This document shows, one piece after another, positions 1 to 11,586 of a stretch of 64,000 nucleotides of DNA. The notes under the pieces were generated by a model. That model made no database searches and was not told where the DNA came from. It worked only from the letters and a program-made list of their open reading frames with translations. Both the position numbers and the translations under genes were made by a program. The DNA comes from Platycnemis pennipes (lineage: Eukaryota > Arthropoda > Insecta > Odonata > Platycnemididae), in the NCBI GenBank assembly GCA_933228895.1, contig OW121853.1, positions 123,214,133 to 123,278,132 on the forward strand, given 5' to 3'. Each line of letters starts with the position of its first letter. The stretch's first letter is position 1.

Positions 1-1
1 C

Positions 2-250
2 AGCGTCAAAACCCGGCTGGAAGAACACCGACGAGCCACTCGACTGGGACAGACACCGAAGTCGGCAGTGGCAGAACATGCAGCCCTGGGACATGAGATT
101 GACTTCGAAAAAACAAAAGTCATCGCGAAGGTCAACAGATTCAAACCCAGGCTATACCGTTAAGCCATTGAAATAATAAAGATTAGAGAAAATTTTAATA
201 GAGATGGTGGCCTCCAAATAAGTCACACATGGAGGCCCTCACTTCACAAA
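2..250 (+). mobile_element. Penelope-like element, GIY-YIG endonuclease fragment
   Basis: Frame 2 reads through residues such as KSAVAEHA, GHEIDFEKTKVIA and ENFNRDGGLQIS, ending near TWRPSL. From memory this resembles the C-terminal GIY-YIG region of Penelope-like reverse transcriptases, where an AVAEH block and a late IEI...NFNRD block are typical. One in-frame TAA follows RLYR, so the copy is broken. The 5' part lies outside the window, and a LINE-B fragment abuts the 3' side. It shows that coding PLEs exist in this genome, which bears on the HHR-like fold-backs elsewhere in the window. Confidence 0.7.
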
Positions 251-254
251 TATT

Positions 255-463
255 TTTTAATGACATGGAAGTGTGGACGTGGAAGCACTCGAATTGTGGA
301 GCTACCGAATAATGATGAAGATAAAATAGATCGACCGAGAGACAAATGAAGAAGTCTTAAGAAGAGTGGGAGAAAAGAGAAATCTGCTGAACACTTTGAA
401 AAGAAGACGGGACAACTTGATAGGCCATATCTTAGGACACGATGGCCTGATGAAAGCAATCGT
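255..463 (+). mobile_element. LINE-B 3' fragment, part 1 (interrupted)
   Basis: Codes for the post-RT tail of a non-LTR retrotransposon: the pieces EEVLRRVGEKR, RRRDNLIGHIL and HDGLMK are readable with frameshifts. The same block recurs about a dozen times in this window on both strands. Reading continues in frame at 1582 after removal of the LINE-A insertion. Confidence 0.85.
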
Positions 464-1581
464 TTGGGTTGTTTTGGACGGTGTAACCTCACCGGAAATA
501 AAAGTCACTTCGGGTGTCCCACAAGGTAGTGTGATAGGTCCACTCCTGTTCCGTTTGTACATAAATGATATCAATAAGGTGGTAAAAAGTAAGCTTCGTC
601 TATTTGCTGATGACGCAGTAGTGTACAGGGAAATTCTATTCCCAAACGATAAAGAATATTTAAATATTGACCTACAAGCAATTGAAACTTGGTGTGATAC
701 ATGGCAGTTAGAATTAAACTTTAAAAAATGTCTTGTAATGAATTTTTGGAAAAAGAATAGCTCTCCTCCTAGCACTTACAAATTAAGTAATAATGAATTA
801 ACAAACGTGGAATCCAATTAATATCTTGGAATAAGGCTGACACATGATCTTTCCCGGGGTAAACACATACGTGAAATAATGGGTCAAGCGAATCGTAAAC
901 TGGGATTCGTCAAAAAATTACTGGGTAAAAGTGACGATCATGTACGAGAAATCAGCAACTTTTCCCTTGTAAGACCTCATTTGGAATATGCTGCCATTGT
1001 ATGGGATCCCTACGAAATCGGTCTAAATAATGAACTTGAACGTGTGCAGCTAAGATCGGCAAGATTTGTAAACGATAACCTTATTAGCGTAACCAGTCTA
1101 TTAAATGAATTAAATTGGGAATCATTGTCAGATCGCAGGTTGAAATTTAGACTTAATCTCTTAAATAAATTCCAAGACCATATTTTCAGTAATGATGTTA
1201 AAAATATTTTGCGAACCCCAACTTACTATGATAGACTGGACCATAATCAAAAAATTAGAGAAATTGATTGCTGAACTGACAGATTCAAAATGTTCTTTTT
1301 TCCTCGTACAATTAGGGATATGTATAACGGTAAATATATCCAATACGAGTGTAGTAATGGATAACATGCTGTATGTTGGTAAGAACACTTAAAGCTAAAC
1401 CAACTAACAGGATGTTTTTGCATGTTTGCTTTGGTATTTTTTTCTTTTTTTAAATAGTGAAGTTTATAACAGCATATAAATACTAATCCTTTTTATGCAC
1501 GTAATGTAGTGCATGTTTGGTGAGAATTCACCTCCTGACACACACATTTATGGTGGCTTGCAGGGTATTATGTAGATATAG
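464..1581 (+). mobile_element. LINE-A copy, 5'-truncated, inserted in LINE-B
   Basis: Jockey/CR1-like non-LTR element. The RT domain shows SGVPQGSVIGPLL and the catalytic LRLFADDAVVY block near 595-630, then the RT thumb and tail (VRPHLEYAAIVWDPYE, LLNELNWESLSDRR). Stops at about 819 and 1272 break the frame. The 3' UTR ends in the family block GGTGGCTTGCAGGGTATTAT and a TAGATATAG tail. AATCGT occurs at both edges (458-463 and 1582-1587), the expected target-site duplication. Confidence 0.9.
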
Positions 1582-1765
1582 AATCGTCGAGGGACAAGTG
1601 GAAGGGAGGAATGGCAAAGGATGGCCTTGTGCAAGATATATGGAACAAGCGACGAAGGATGTGACTGAGAAGAAATACGTAAATATGAAGAGGTTGGCCG
1701 ATAGAAGAACTCAGTGGAGAGCTGCGTCAAACCAATCCGGGGATTGATGACATATGATGATGATG
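1582..1765 (+). mobile_element. LINE-B 3' fragment, part 2
   Basis: Continues part 1 in frame ([32 protein letters not shown]) and ends with the family's GATGATGATGATG tail at about 1753-1765. Confidence 0.85.
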
Positions 1766-2174
1766 ACGTCAAATGCATCGTTTACTTCAGGCTGTATGCA
1801 TGGGACTAGTACATATTTTGCTCAGTCTTGGGCCCTTTACTCTGAAGCACTCTGAAGTTTCGCCTGCGCGGTTTGAGGCTCCGTTTGAGGAGCGGTGGAT
1901 TTCCCGAAACGTCAGTGACGCACGAGCGAAAGTGGTCGAGCAGCCTACCACGCAGAAGCACTTCAAGAAAGAGAAGCATTGCGCTTATCGCTCCCTTGAA
2001 TCGCGTTCGCCGTTCCGGAAAAGACGATAGCCAAAAAATATTGAATATAGTATGTTCTATCGCAACTGCGAAGAGTCTATTCCACTTAATGAATGATTTT
2101 TTGGGGTTACCAGCGTCTTGCGTTAAAAAGTAGCCGACATTTCCTCTCATTGATAGCTGGAGACCTCCTCAGGG
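1766..2174. other. No gene recognised; GC-richer stretch
   Basis: Between LINE-B and LINE-A. Three overlapping ORFs of 85-115 codons resemble nothing I know. The 1860-2030 part is GC-richer than its surroundings and may be a unique host remnant or an old repeat. Confidence 0.4.
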
Positions 2175-2695
2175 CTACATCTACATCTGCATAATACCCT
2201 GCAAGCCACCACAAAGGTGTGTGGCAGGGGGTGATTTTCACCAAACATGCACGACACATCATGCATTTAAAAGGATTAGTATTAATATACAAGTCAGAAC
2301 TTCACAATTTCAAAAAGATAGAAATTGCAAAGCAAACATGCAAAAACATTCTGTTAGTAGGGTTAGCTTTAAGTACTCATACCAACATGCAGCTACCAAT
2401 TCTATTCATTGCTACTCTCCGATTGGACATATTTACCGTTATTCGTATCTCTAATTGTACGAGGGAAAAAGGACATTTTGAATCTGTCAGTTCGGCAATC
2501 AATTTCTCTAATTTTATGATTATGGTCCAGCCTGCCATAGTAAGTTGGGGTTCGCAAAATATTTTTATAATCATCGCTGAAAATATGGTCTTGGTATTTG
2601 TTTAAGAGATTGTCTAAATTTCAACCCTCGATCTGACAACGGCTCCCATTTTAATAGACTGATTACGCTAATATAATTATCGTATCGTCCCTTCC
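2175..2695 (-). mobile_element. LINE-A 3' fragment, minus strand
   Basis: Reading the minus strand gives NILRTPTYYGRLD-like residues, IREIDC, FFPRTIRD, and the full 3' UTR ending in the GCTTGCAGGGTA block with a TAGATGTAG tail at 2175. Frameshifts separate the pieces. It lies head-to-head with the next copy, with a ~20-bp spacer. Confidence 0.85.
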
Positions 2696-2715
2696 TCCTT
2701 TCCTTCATCATCTGA

Positions 2716-3192
2716 ATTAAAATTGGAACCATTGTCAGATCGCAGGTTGAAATTTAGACTTAATCTCTTAAACAAATACCAAGACCATAATTTCAGTGAT
2801 GAAGCTAAAAATATTTTGCGAACCCCAACTTACTATGGTAGACTGGACCATAATCACAAAATTAGAGAAATTGATTGCCGAACTGACAGATTCAAAATGT
2901 CCTTTTATCCTCGTACAATTAGGGATATGATTAATGGTAAATATATCCAATACGAGTGTAGCAATGGATAACATTGGTAGCTGCATGTTGGTATGAGCAC
3001 TTGAAGCTAACCCAACTAAAAGCATATTTTTGCATGTTTGCTTTGCTATTTTTATTTTTTTTTAAATAGTGAAGTATAGAAGAGTATAATTACTAATCCT
3101 TTTTTGCATGATTTGTAGTGCATGTTGGTGAGAATTCACCCTTTGCCACACACCTTTGTGGTGGCTTGCAGGGTATAATGTAGATGTAGATA
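2716..3192 (+). mobile_element. LINE-A 3' fragment, plus strand
   Basis: Codes for EPLSDRRLKFRLNLLNKYQD through FYPRTIRDMINGKYIQ, then the family 3' UTR and TAGATGTAGATA tail. With the preceding minus copy it forms a ~480-bp inverted repeat with both 3' ends outward. Confidence 0.88.
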
Positions 3193-3612
3193 AGCATGCC
3201 ACTTTTACGACTCCTCAAGGAAACGGCTACAGGACGTCAGAATCGCATCAACTTATAAGTCCGCTGCAGCGGCGAAACCGCGGGGCAATGGACGGGTGCC
3301 TTGGAATCCGGTCGCGAAACACTCCCCCCTGCGCGGCGCGCTGCTCGCTGTTTTTCCTGGTGAGCGTGCGAGAGGATTGGCTGATTCTCGCGGGAAAGAC
3401 CGACCAAGGTGACGGGTCGAGAAAGAGGGAGGGGGTGGTTGCTTGTGGGAGGGGAAGTGGGGGGGATGGTGAGAAAGCACAAACAGTCGGGCGGAATGCT
3501 GCCAAGGTACACCAAATAAAACTTTAGGATTTGATTTTAAACATAATCGCCAACTTCTTAATTTCAGAAAAGCCATAGCTATGAATTACGAACCAGTTGT
3601 TATCAGAATGAC
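3193..3612. other. No gene recognised; GC-rich segment
   Basis: Positions 3250-3480 are GC-rich with several CpGs, including a CCGCTGCAGCGG palindrome near 3262. ORFs occur on both strands but none has recognisable domains, and their overlap suggests they are only a result of base composition. It could be an old promoter or CpG-rich repeat. Confidence 0.35.
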
Positions 3613-3830
3613 GGTAGAAATTTAGACTTTATCTCTTAACTAAATTCCAAGACAATATTTTCACTGATGACGTTAATAATATATTGCGAACTCCCAACTT
3701 ACTATGGTAGACTGGGCCATGATCATAAAATTAGAGAAATTGATTGCCGAACTGACGGATTCAAAGTGTCCTTCTTTCCTCGTACAATTAGGGATATGAA
3801 TAGCTGTAAATATATCCAATAATATAAATA
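3613..3830 (+). mobile_element. LINE-A coding fragment
   Basis: Short degenerate piece of the LINE-A C-terminus (RLNLL-, NILRTP-, IREIDCRTDGFK-, FFPRTIRD-like), frameshifted and without the 3' UTR. LINE-B starts just after it. Confidence 0.8.
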
Positions 3831-3845
3831 CTAGTATATAAAGAA

Positions 3846-5661
3846 AGGAGAACCTCATAGTTAAAGGAGACTGGAATGCAGTGGTCGAAGGGGGTCGAGA
3901 AGGAAGTAGAGTGTGTGAGTTCGGTTTGGGAAAAAGAAATGCCAAGAGCTGGTAGAGTTCTGTAAAGAGAAGAACATGGTAATAGCAAACACCATCTTCG
4001 AGCAACTTCGGCGAAGAAGATACACATGGAAGATGCCGGGGGACAGAGGACGATACCAGTTAGACTACATCCTCGTCAGAACGACATAAAATAACCAAGT
4101 TAAGCAGTGCAAGAGCTACCCTACCGGAGCAGATATAAATAGTGACCATAACCTGGTGATCATGGACAGCTGCCTGCAATACAAGAAGATGAAGAGATTT
4201 ACGAAGGAACTGAGATACAACTCAAAGGCACTGGAGGAAAAAGAAGTAAGAGAAAGGTTCACCTCAGCCATCGATGCTAAACTAGAAGTGAAGGAGAATA
4301 CCGTTACAGGAAGATGGTATGAAATAAAGAAGATTATTACAGATGTAGCAGATGAGCAACTTGTGAGTAAAGGGGTAGAAACTAAACGGCCATGGATAAC
4401 GAATAAGAGACCTCATAGCGGAAATTAGAAAATGCAAGAATCCAAGAAATGAAACTGAGGAGGCCCAATATAAGAAGTTGAGAAACCAATTAAATAAAGA
4501 TTGCAAGAAAGCTAAACAGGAATGGATAGAAAACTACTGCGAAGAAATAAATAACAACATAATGAAAGGAAACGCCGAAATGGCTTATAAACTGGCGAAG
4601 AGACAATTAGGAGAAAGGAAAACATGATTCCACAAATTAAGAGACTCGAGTGGAAAGATGCTCATAGAACAGGAGAACATAGGGAAGAGATGGAAGCAAT
4701 AGGTCGAAGAGCTCTATCAAGCACCCAAACCACCGGAAGCTGACTTAACGGAAGAAGAAATCAGAGAAGAAGAAGATGAATGGAGCCCCCGAGATACTGA
4801 GAAACGAATTTGACAGAGCCGTGAAAGACCTAATGAACAACAAGATAGTAACTGAAAAATGAGCAATTTCCACAGAGAAAAACGTTTATTGCAACCGGGT
4901 TTCGCTTTTTACAGCATCTTCAGGCCTGAATACCCTCTTTGGAATAATCAAAGATAGCTATGACAGTGGGAGACTACCAGAGGATTTCCAGAAGAGTGAA
5001 ATGTTCGCAATCCCGAAGAAGCCAAGGACAGAGATGTGCGAAGAACACAGGACACTGAGCTTGGTGTCACACACATCGAAAATACTTGCTATGATAATTA
5101 GCAGAAGAATGGAAGGAAATATCGAAAGTAATCTTTAGGAAAATCAATTCGGATTCAGGAAAAACTGAGGAGCTAGGGAAGAAATACTCAGCTTAAGGAT
5201 ACTGGCCGAAAAATTTATACACGTAAACAAGCCGTTGTATGGTGCATTCATGGACTTGGAAAAAAGTCTTAGAATATCGAATGGAACAAGATGTTCAAGA
5301 TACTGGAAGTTATTGGAATAGATTACTAGGATAGAAGAATAATCTATAGCCTCTACAAGAACCAGGTCACCACAATGCGAATGAAAGACGGAAGGAAGGT
5401 AGAAGCCAAAGTAAATAAAGGAGTCAGACAAGGATGCATTCTCTCCCTAGCGTTATTCAACATATACGTGGAAGAAGCAATAAGAGACGCAGAGGCAATT
5501 GGTATCAAGGGCATCAAGGTGAATGGTGAAGAAATTAACATGCTCCGGTTTGCTGATGACACTGCGGTTGTAGCAGAAAGTCAAGAGGACTTGCAAGTAT
5601 CCCTGGCCACAATGGACCAAGTACTTCAAGAATAAAACCTGAGCATAAATAAGGAGAAAAC
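3846..5661 (+). mobile_element. LINE-B, endonuclease and RT part
   Basis: The longest LINE-B copy. The 5' part encodes an exonuclease-endonuclease-phosphatase domain: GDWNAVV, REGSRVCEFGLGKRN, YTWKMPGDRGRYQLDYIL and a late SDHNLV block (about 3860-4170). A linker rich in Lys/Glu follows. The RT domain runs from about 4930 (FGIIKDSYDSGRLPEDF) through QGCILSLALFNIYVEEA to the catalytic LRFADDTAVVAES near 5540-5580. Several stops and frameshifts (e.g. about 4859, 5139, 5166, 5634) make it non-functional. It is split at 5661 by LINE-A and resumes at 6415. Confidence 0.88.
4848..4930 (-). mobile_element. PLE-end fragment with hammerhead-like core, in LINE-B
   Basis: LINE-B coding sense is lost here and returns at about 4930. 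On the minus strand, CTGAAGA (4917-4923), a short GCT/AGC pairing and GAAAC (4899-4903) precede CCGGTTGC. This is the order of a small hammerhead core with minimal stem III, as reported for PLEs. One unpaired T lies between CTGAAGA and the stem, so activity is doubtful. Confidence 0.55.
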
Positions 5662-6414
5662 GTTGAAACCATAAGATATTTAGGTGTAACAATCACTAAG
5701 GATTTATCGTGGGGAAGACACATAAGGGAAATATGCGGCCGAGCGAAGAGAAAGCTAGGATTTATAAAAAGAGTACTTGGGAAATGTGATGAGAAGACAA
5801 AAGAGCGATGTTACTTTTCACTATTTAGGCCCCACCTTGAGTATGCAGCCAGTGTATGGGATCCGAATGAATTAGGTTTGATCAGAGAACTAAACAGTGT
5901 GCAGTGTAGAGCAGCTAGGTTCGTTAAAAGGTGTTACGATAGGTTGAGTAGCGTTTCAGAATTAATAAAAGAATTAGGGTGGGAATCATTATCAGAGCGT
6001 AGGTTGAAGTACAGATTAAATCTATTAGAGAAATTTCTATCGGATAGCTTTACTGAAGATGTTAGGCACATATTAAAAAAAACAGCGTATTATGCTAGAT
6101 TCGACCAGATGAATGAGATTAGAGAGATAGATTGTCGTACCGATAGATTCAACATGGCATTTTTCCCCAGTACTGTAAGAGAACAGTATAGGCAGAATAG
6201 CAAAGGGATAGGTAGGGGAAATATTTTAGAGTGGTCTGTAGACATGATGCATGTATTAATCCCTTAAATACTGTAGACACTAACAATCTAGTTGCATGAG
6301 ACACTATAGTTGCTTCTTCGCATGTTAGTAGTGCATGCTTGGTGATCTTCACCCCCACACACCCTCGCGGTGGCTTTCAGGGTATCGTGTAGATGTAGAT
6401 GTAGATGAAGGATG
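5662..6414 (+). mobile_element. LINE-A subfamily-2 copy inserted in LINE-B
   Basis: Starts in the post-RT region (TIRYLGVTITKDLSWGRHIR-like) and runs through FRPHLEYAASVWDPNE, KELGWESLSERRLKYRLN and FFPSTVREQY, then a 3' UTR with GGTGGCTTTCAGGGTATCGT and a GTAGATG tail. It differs from the 464-1581 type (KELGWESLSERR versus NELNWESLSDRR), defining a second subfamily. AAGGAGAAAAC is present at 5651-5661 and 6415-6425, an 11-bp target-site duplication. Confidence 0.9.
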
Positions 6415-7072
6415 AAGGAGAAAACTAAAATCCTAGAAAGGTGGAAGAGAGATGCTGAGGGCCGATATCACAATTCGAGGAGAGAAATTGGAACGAGTGG
6501 AGAACTTCACCTACCTCGGCAGCGCTACAACATAGGATGGAAGAAGCTCTACGGACTTCAAGCGAAGAATAGCACAAGCTAAGGAGGCGTTTATGAAGAA
6601 GAGACAACTACTGTGCTCAAAGAACCTACGGCTGCAAACAAGGAAGCACTTCATCAAAACATTCGTATGGAGCGTGGCACTCTATGGATCAGAGACATGG
6701 AACATCGGGAAAGCAGACCAATGAAGAATTGAAGCCTTCGAAACATGGTGCTGGAGGAGAATGTTGAAGATTAAATGGACAGATAAAGTGAGGAACGAAG
6801 AGGTGTACAGAAGAGCAGATGAAGAAAGGACAATATGGAAAACCCTACGGCAAAGAAGAACCAGATGGATAGGACATACCGTGAGGCACAAGGAATCATT
6901 AAGAAATGTAATAGAAGGGAAGGTCCCGCAAGGAAGACCAAGGGACAAATATATAGGGCAAATAAAGAAGACGTGTAAGAAAAAAAGATATCAGGGCGTG
7001 AAGGGATTAACACTGAATATGACAGAATTGAGGTCTACAGTAAACCTAGGTTGAAATACTTATAATGATGAT
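6415..7072 (+). mobile_element. LINE-B 3' part
   Basis: Resumes the element interrupted at 5661 (KTKILERWKRD) and carries the post-RT tail: TWCWRRMLKIKWTDKV, YRRADEERTIWKTLRQRR, WIGHTVRH and IEGKVPQGRPRDKY, with frameshifts. Ends in TAATGATGATGAAG. Confidence 0.87.
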
Positions 7073-7290
7073 GAAGTGTATCAATAGTATTTGCATGCTG
7101 GTATAAGAACTTAAATTAACTACACGATTTTGCATGCTTGCTCTGCTATTTTTTACCTTGGTTTAAATGGTGAAATTAAGACCAGAATATAATTACTAAT
7201 CCTTTTAATGCATGATATTTAATCATGTTTGGTGTGAATCCACCCCTTGTCAATCGCCTTAATGGTGGCTTGAGAGTATGAAGTGGACAT
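7073..7290 (+). mobile_element. LINE-A 3' UTR fragment
   Basis: Non-coding; matches the family's 3' UTR (TTTGCATGCTTG, ACTAATCCTTTTAATGCATGAT, GGTGGCTT) but is diverged at the terminal block. Confidence 0.75.
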
Positions 7291-7968
7291 AAATGTATTT
7301 GTAGGGGAATTAAAGATCCAGAAATATTCCCTGGCTACGTCACCAATTGGCGAAGTGAATCACTTGAAGTGATACGTCAAGGAGTTCGCCTCCTTCAAGG
7401 CGTCCTTGTGCGAATGCAGGGATGACCTGGGGCATTATTAAGAAAAGAGTTGACATTTCCGAGTCTCGACAATAACGACATATTGACGTCACATTTACAC
7501 AAAATCCAGATTTTGGCGCGCGAACATTTGTATGTGAATAAGTACTAGCGTCACAAGCTCTGCATTGTCTAGAATCGGAATTTTCAACAGTCACGTACAA
7601 CCTACTTGGTAATTCGACCACACGGATGAGATCCCTTCGCTTCGACAGGAAAGTTTAAAAACTCACTAAAAATTCGTCAAATAAACAGTGGCAAGTGTGC
7701 GTAAACAGCTACGCAACAATTGCCAAATATGTAGTTAAAACAGGTTTCCAAAGGATAAAAAAAGAAGATCAGCACGTAAAAATCCACGCTTTTGATGGAA
7801 TCAAGTTTCAGCAATTCAGTGCCATTTTCAAGGTCCGAACATCCCGGATCCGAAAATCCCCCAATAGACCCTCTTTTTCCTCTCGACTATGAGGAAAGCA
7901 CTTCGAGAGCAATGCATAGTCCGTCGTATCGGCTTTGAAAATAGCACGGAGTTTCTAAAACCTAGGTT
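7291..7968. other. No gene recognised; partly duplicated near 8.6 kb
   Basis: No convincing exon. About 7612-7680 resembles about 8594-8660: both read TTCGACC(A/G)CACGGAT(G/A)A, then a purine-rich stretch and GTTTAAAAA(C/T)TCA. This points to an unclassified repeat on both sides of the 7969-8527 LINE-A insertion. Confidence 0.4.
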
Positions 7969-8527
7969 TTTTGAACGTGTGCAGCGAAGATCGGCAAGAT
8001 TTGTAAAGGGACGGTACCATAACTATATTACCGTAACTAGTCTATTAAATGAATTAAATTGGGAATTATTGTCAGATTGCAGGTTGAAATTCGGACTTAA
8101 TCTCTTAAACAAATTCCATGACCATATTTTCAGTGATGAAGTTAAAAATATTTTGCGAACCCCAACTTATTATGATAGACTGGACCATGATTACAAAATT
8201 AGAGAAATTGATTGCCGAACTGACAGATTTAAAATGTCCTTTTTTCCTCGTACAATTAGAGATATGAATAACGGTAAATATATCCAATACGAATGTAGCA
8301 ATGGATAGCATAGGTATTTGCATGTTGGTGTAAGGACTTGCAGGTAACCCAACTAACAGCACGTTTTTGCATGCGTAGTTTGCTATTTTTATCTTTTTAA
8401 ATATTGCAGTCTAATATATTAATACTAATCCTTTCAAATGCATGATATGTAGTGCATGTTTGGTGAGCATTCATCCCCTGCCGCACACCTTTGAGGTGGT
8501 TTGCAGGGTATTATGTAGATGTAGATA
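7969..8527 (+). mobile_element. LINE-A 3' copy with TSD
   Basis: Codes for RVQRRSARFVKGRYHNYITVTSL and onward to FFPRTIRDMNNGKYIQ, then the full 3' UTR ending TATTATGTAGATGTAGATA. TAGGTT flanks both sides (7963-7968 and 8528-8533), a likely short TSD. Confidence 0.88.
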
Positions 8528-8772
8528 TAGGTTGGCGTTCCATTAAATGGGTGGATTTTTACCAGGAGATCATTTTTACCGTCGATATTCGACCTCGGTA
8601 GATTCGACCGCACGGATAACATTCGCGAGAGACGACTCGACGCAGAGGTTTAAAAATTCATTCTCCCCGCTTGTCTTTGTGATTACAACACAACTATTGT
8701 GACTCCTATTCAACCATTGCATTACAATAACTTGTGGAACATTAGAAGCGATAGGCAATGGAAGGCTGGGTG

Positions 8773-9065
8773 GGTGTGTTTGAAGCCGTTGGGATTTTCT
8801 CGAGTAGGTAACCTGGGAGTCACGTGGTACAAACACGATACAGGTTCGTAAATTTTGCTCTGTTTGAATCGCTCATTACAATCTCACTCATTTGAGATCA
8901 CTCTTTACACTTGAGTTTTTCTCATGTATCTTGAGCATAAATCCCCAAAATGAGAAAAACAAGGGTAGAGAAACGAATGAGATTGTTATGACCGGTTCAA
9001 ATACAGCAAAATTTGCGAACCCTTCGTTATTCGAGTTATTTCCGACAGTTTCAAACACAATCCCC
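8773..9065. repeat. Fold-back repeat FB-1, copy 1
   Basis: Inverted arms of about 120 bp: the left begins GTGTGTTTGAAGCCGTTGGG and contains GGTAACCTGGGAGTCACGTG; the right ends with the complement (CGACAGTTTCAAACACAATC). The centre has ACTTGAGTTTTTCTCAT facing ATGAGAAAAAC. Related copies lie at 34213, 47029 and 63835. No coding capacity. Confidence 0.75.
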
Positions 9066-9313
9066 TAGGCATCGAAACAAGCCCTTGTGGCATCTCGCCG
9101 GGGATTTTTTGATTGTAGACTGAAACATCCACTAACCGACGACTTGATTAGCGAGGAATTTAAATTGTCCTTTGATTGTCCTAATGCACATACAAGGTAA
9201 TTAAATTCCCTAAAAATGAAAACAATATCTTAGTAATTCCATAAATTTATTGGTATATTATACGACTTACCAGTACAGGTCGACCTTGTTCCTTATAATA
9301 AGGTCAAATGATG

Positions 9314-9920
9314 ACATCTACATCTACGTAATACGCTACGAGCCACCACGAGGGTGTGTGGCAGGGAGTGAAAATTACCAAACGTGCACTATTCACATGC
9401 AACTAGGATATTTAACGAAGACATGCTGGATAATAGGGTCACAAGCAGCTAGATGGTTAGTATTTACATAATAAGAAAGGGAATATTGGTTGTTATTTCA
9501 TGCATCATGCACTACAGACTACTCTTGACTATATTTCACCTACCCCTTTGCTACGCTGCCTACTGTTCTCTCTTATGGTACGCGGGGAAAATGACATTTT
9601 AAATCTATCGGTACGACAATCTATCTCACTAATCTTGTTAATCTGATCAAACCTAGCTTAATGCGCAATTGCGTATTATATAAGTATTACGTATAAGTAC
9701 GCTTAATATGGGTTCTTAATATATATCTAACGTCATCTGTGAACAAATCGGTTTCGAATATACGTAAAGGGTTTAAACTAAATTTTAACCTGCGTTCTGA
9801 TAATAATCCCCATCCTAGTTCTTCTATTAAACTCGTAACACTTATACAATTATCACAACGGCCTTTAACAAATGTAGCTGATCTCCTTACCACACGCTCT
9901 AATTCCTTTATCATACAGTA
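9314..9920 (-). mobile_element. LINE-A subfamily-2 fragment, minus strand
   Basis: On the minus strand, VRRSATFVKGRCDN, SLIEELGWGLLSERRLKFSL and DLFTDDVRYILRT are readable, then the 3' UTR to the TAGATGTAGATGT tail at 9314. Broken by frameshifts. Confidence 0.82.
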
Positions 9921-11586
9921 CATAAGTACAGAGTGGAAAACTATTATAGGAAATCTCTTCAGGCAACAATTTAAAGTGGTAGAAATATTATAATGAGGCA
10001 AGCGTCATAAATTTAAAGTAGCTGCTTATAATGTGAAGTGGAAGTAAAAGGTGTGATGATGTGTATCAAGCGAACCATAGGATATGTATTTTGCCTTACG
10101 AGTCATGGCAACGTCTACGCGGCGTATGGCAGGGTGTACATTAGCCGCAAAGCACGGAGTAGAGGTGGAAAAATTCATGGAAGCGAGAAATGGTAAGGGA
10201 GATATAATTTTGTGCTTTGTGTTAAAAATTTCTGTCTTGGATGCTTATAGAGCGTTCGGAAAAAGAATTCTCGAATAGTTAGGTACCTACGTCTTAAATT
10301 CCGCAATTTCAGTTATTTCTGATGATTAGACAGAATATCTAGTGAGAGCTCTAAACATTAACGCTATCACCGAAAGCGTACGGTTTTCATTGATGTACTG
10401 GCACAAAACCAGAAAATTTCACCATTTCTCAATTAGTTCCTTCAATATCTTCCACAACTCCGCAGATGTTGCACGAAACTTATGATTTTCGCGAAAATGA
10501 TTATTCCGTTCACTGCCACATAACGCGGCCAGGGAGGAAACTGAATTTGGCGGCTAAACAGTGGCGTATGTGCGACGAGAAGTTAAGTTTTCACTTAAAA
10601 AGGTTATATCAAAATGCTAGAAATAAATGATGTCAACTTGTGCATATAGGTATATGAGGTTTATAAGTATAAATCACACAAACATAATTATCTTTTGAAT
10701 ACGAACGCAGAAAAATATTTTTTTAAATTTCAATCACTGTATCACATATATTATTGAAACTGATAAGCAGAATAGCACCTGCTCTGGCCGTCTTAAATTA
10801 TCTAATTATAATGGTAACCCCGAGAAAGGCATAGGTCCTCTGGGGTACCTATATTCCGTCAATTTGTGAAATTTGTCCAAAATATTATTGTAAATGTTGT
10901 TTTAATGGATTAAAATATATACATATTATCATTATTCCATTTCCCGTTCATCCAATAATTACGGCCTTCTTTAGATGAGATATAACCATATCCTAATAAT
11001 ATACCTCTTGTACTTGTTTTTCTTAAGTAATAACTACCCTCCAAAGAATATTATGGTGAATCCCTTACATGCGATAAATATCCAATATTATTTAATTATT
11101 TTTATCAACAAATAAACCCAAAATTAGCACGAGTACGCACGCATGACATTTTTAAAATTACGACGCGTACTTTATTGCGATGTTTTTACTCCGCAAAAAT
11201 ACGTGGATATAAGGAACCAGTTGCTAACCTTTTGTACTGCGTGAGACAAGGAGAATGAACGTGAAAATATTTACCATCAAGGCGTTCATAGTTGCAGGGA
11301 ACCGTTCGTAATAATTGGAGAATGGCTCCAAAGTTTCGTTCCTTACGTACTTCTCCATTACTCCGCAAGGTGGCTGGAGCTATTGGGTGTCGAGAGCGCC
11401 ACTTATCAGAACCATCATGAAAACAATGTTTAATCAGAAGTTCGGACTCAACTTGGGAACTTTCGCAATGTATAGTGTTTGTCAGACTTGTTGGTAAAAA
11501 CCGAAGAAGATTAGAGTGTTGAGTTGATGATTACGGAATCGGACGTAAGCCCACGACTTTGCGTTGTTTGAGTATTGAGGTTAGGA
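9921..11586. other. Upstream region of the first hydrolase gene; nothing recognised
   Basis: AT-rich, without repeats I recognise. Small ORFs at 10084-10278, 11186-11368 and 11315-11497 show no known motif. The hydrolase promoter should lie here, but no TATA or initiator element is clear enough to call. An in-frame TGA at 11569-11571 bounds exon 1 upstream. Confidence 0.4.

Noticed and set aside
3156..3576. Overlapping ORFs on both strands in a GC-rich stretch
   Set aside because: No domains, competing frames, and Pro/Arg-rich composition expected from GC-rich non-coding DNA.
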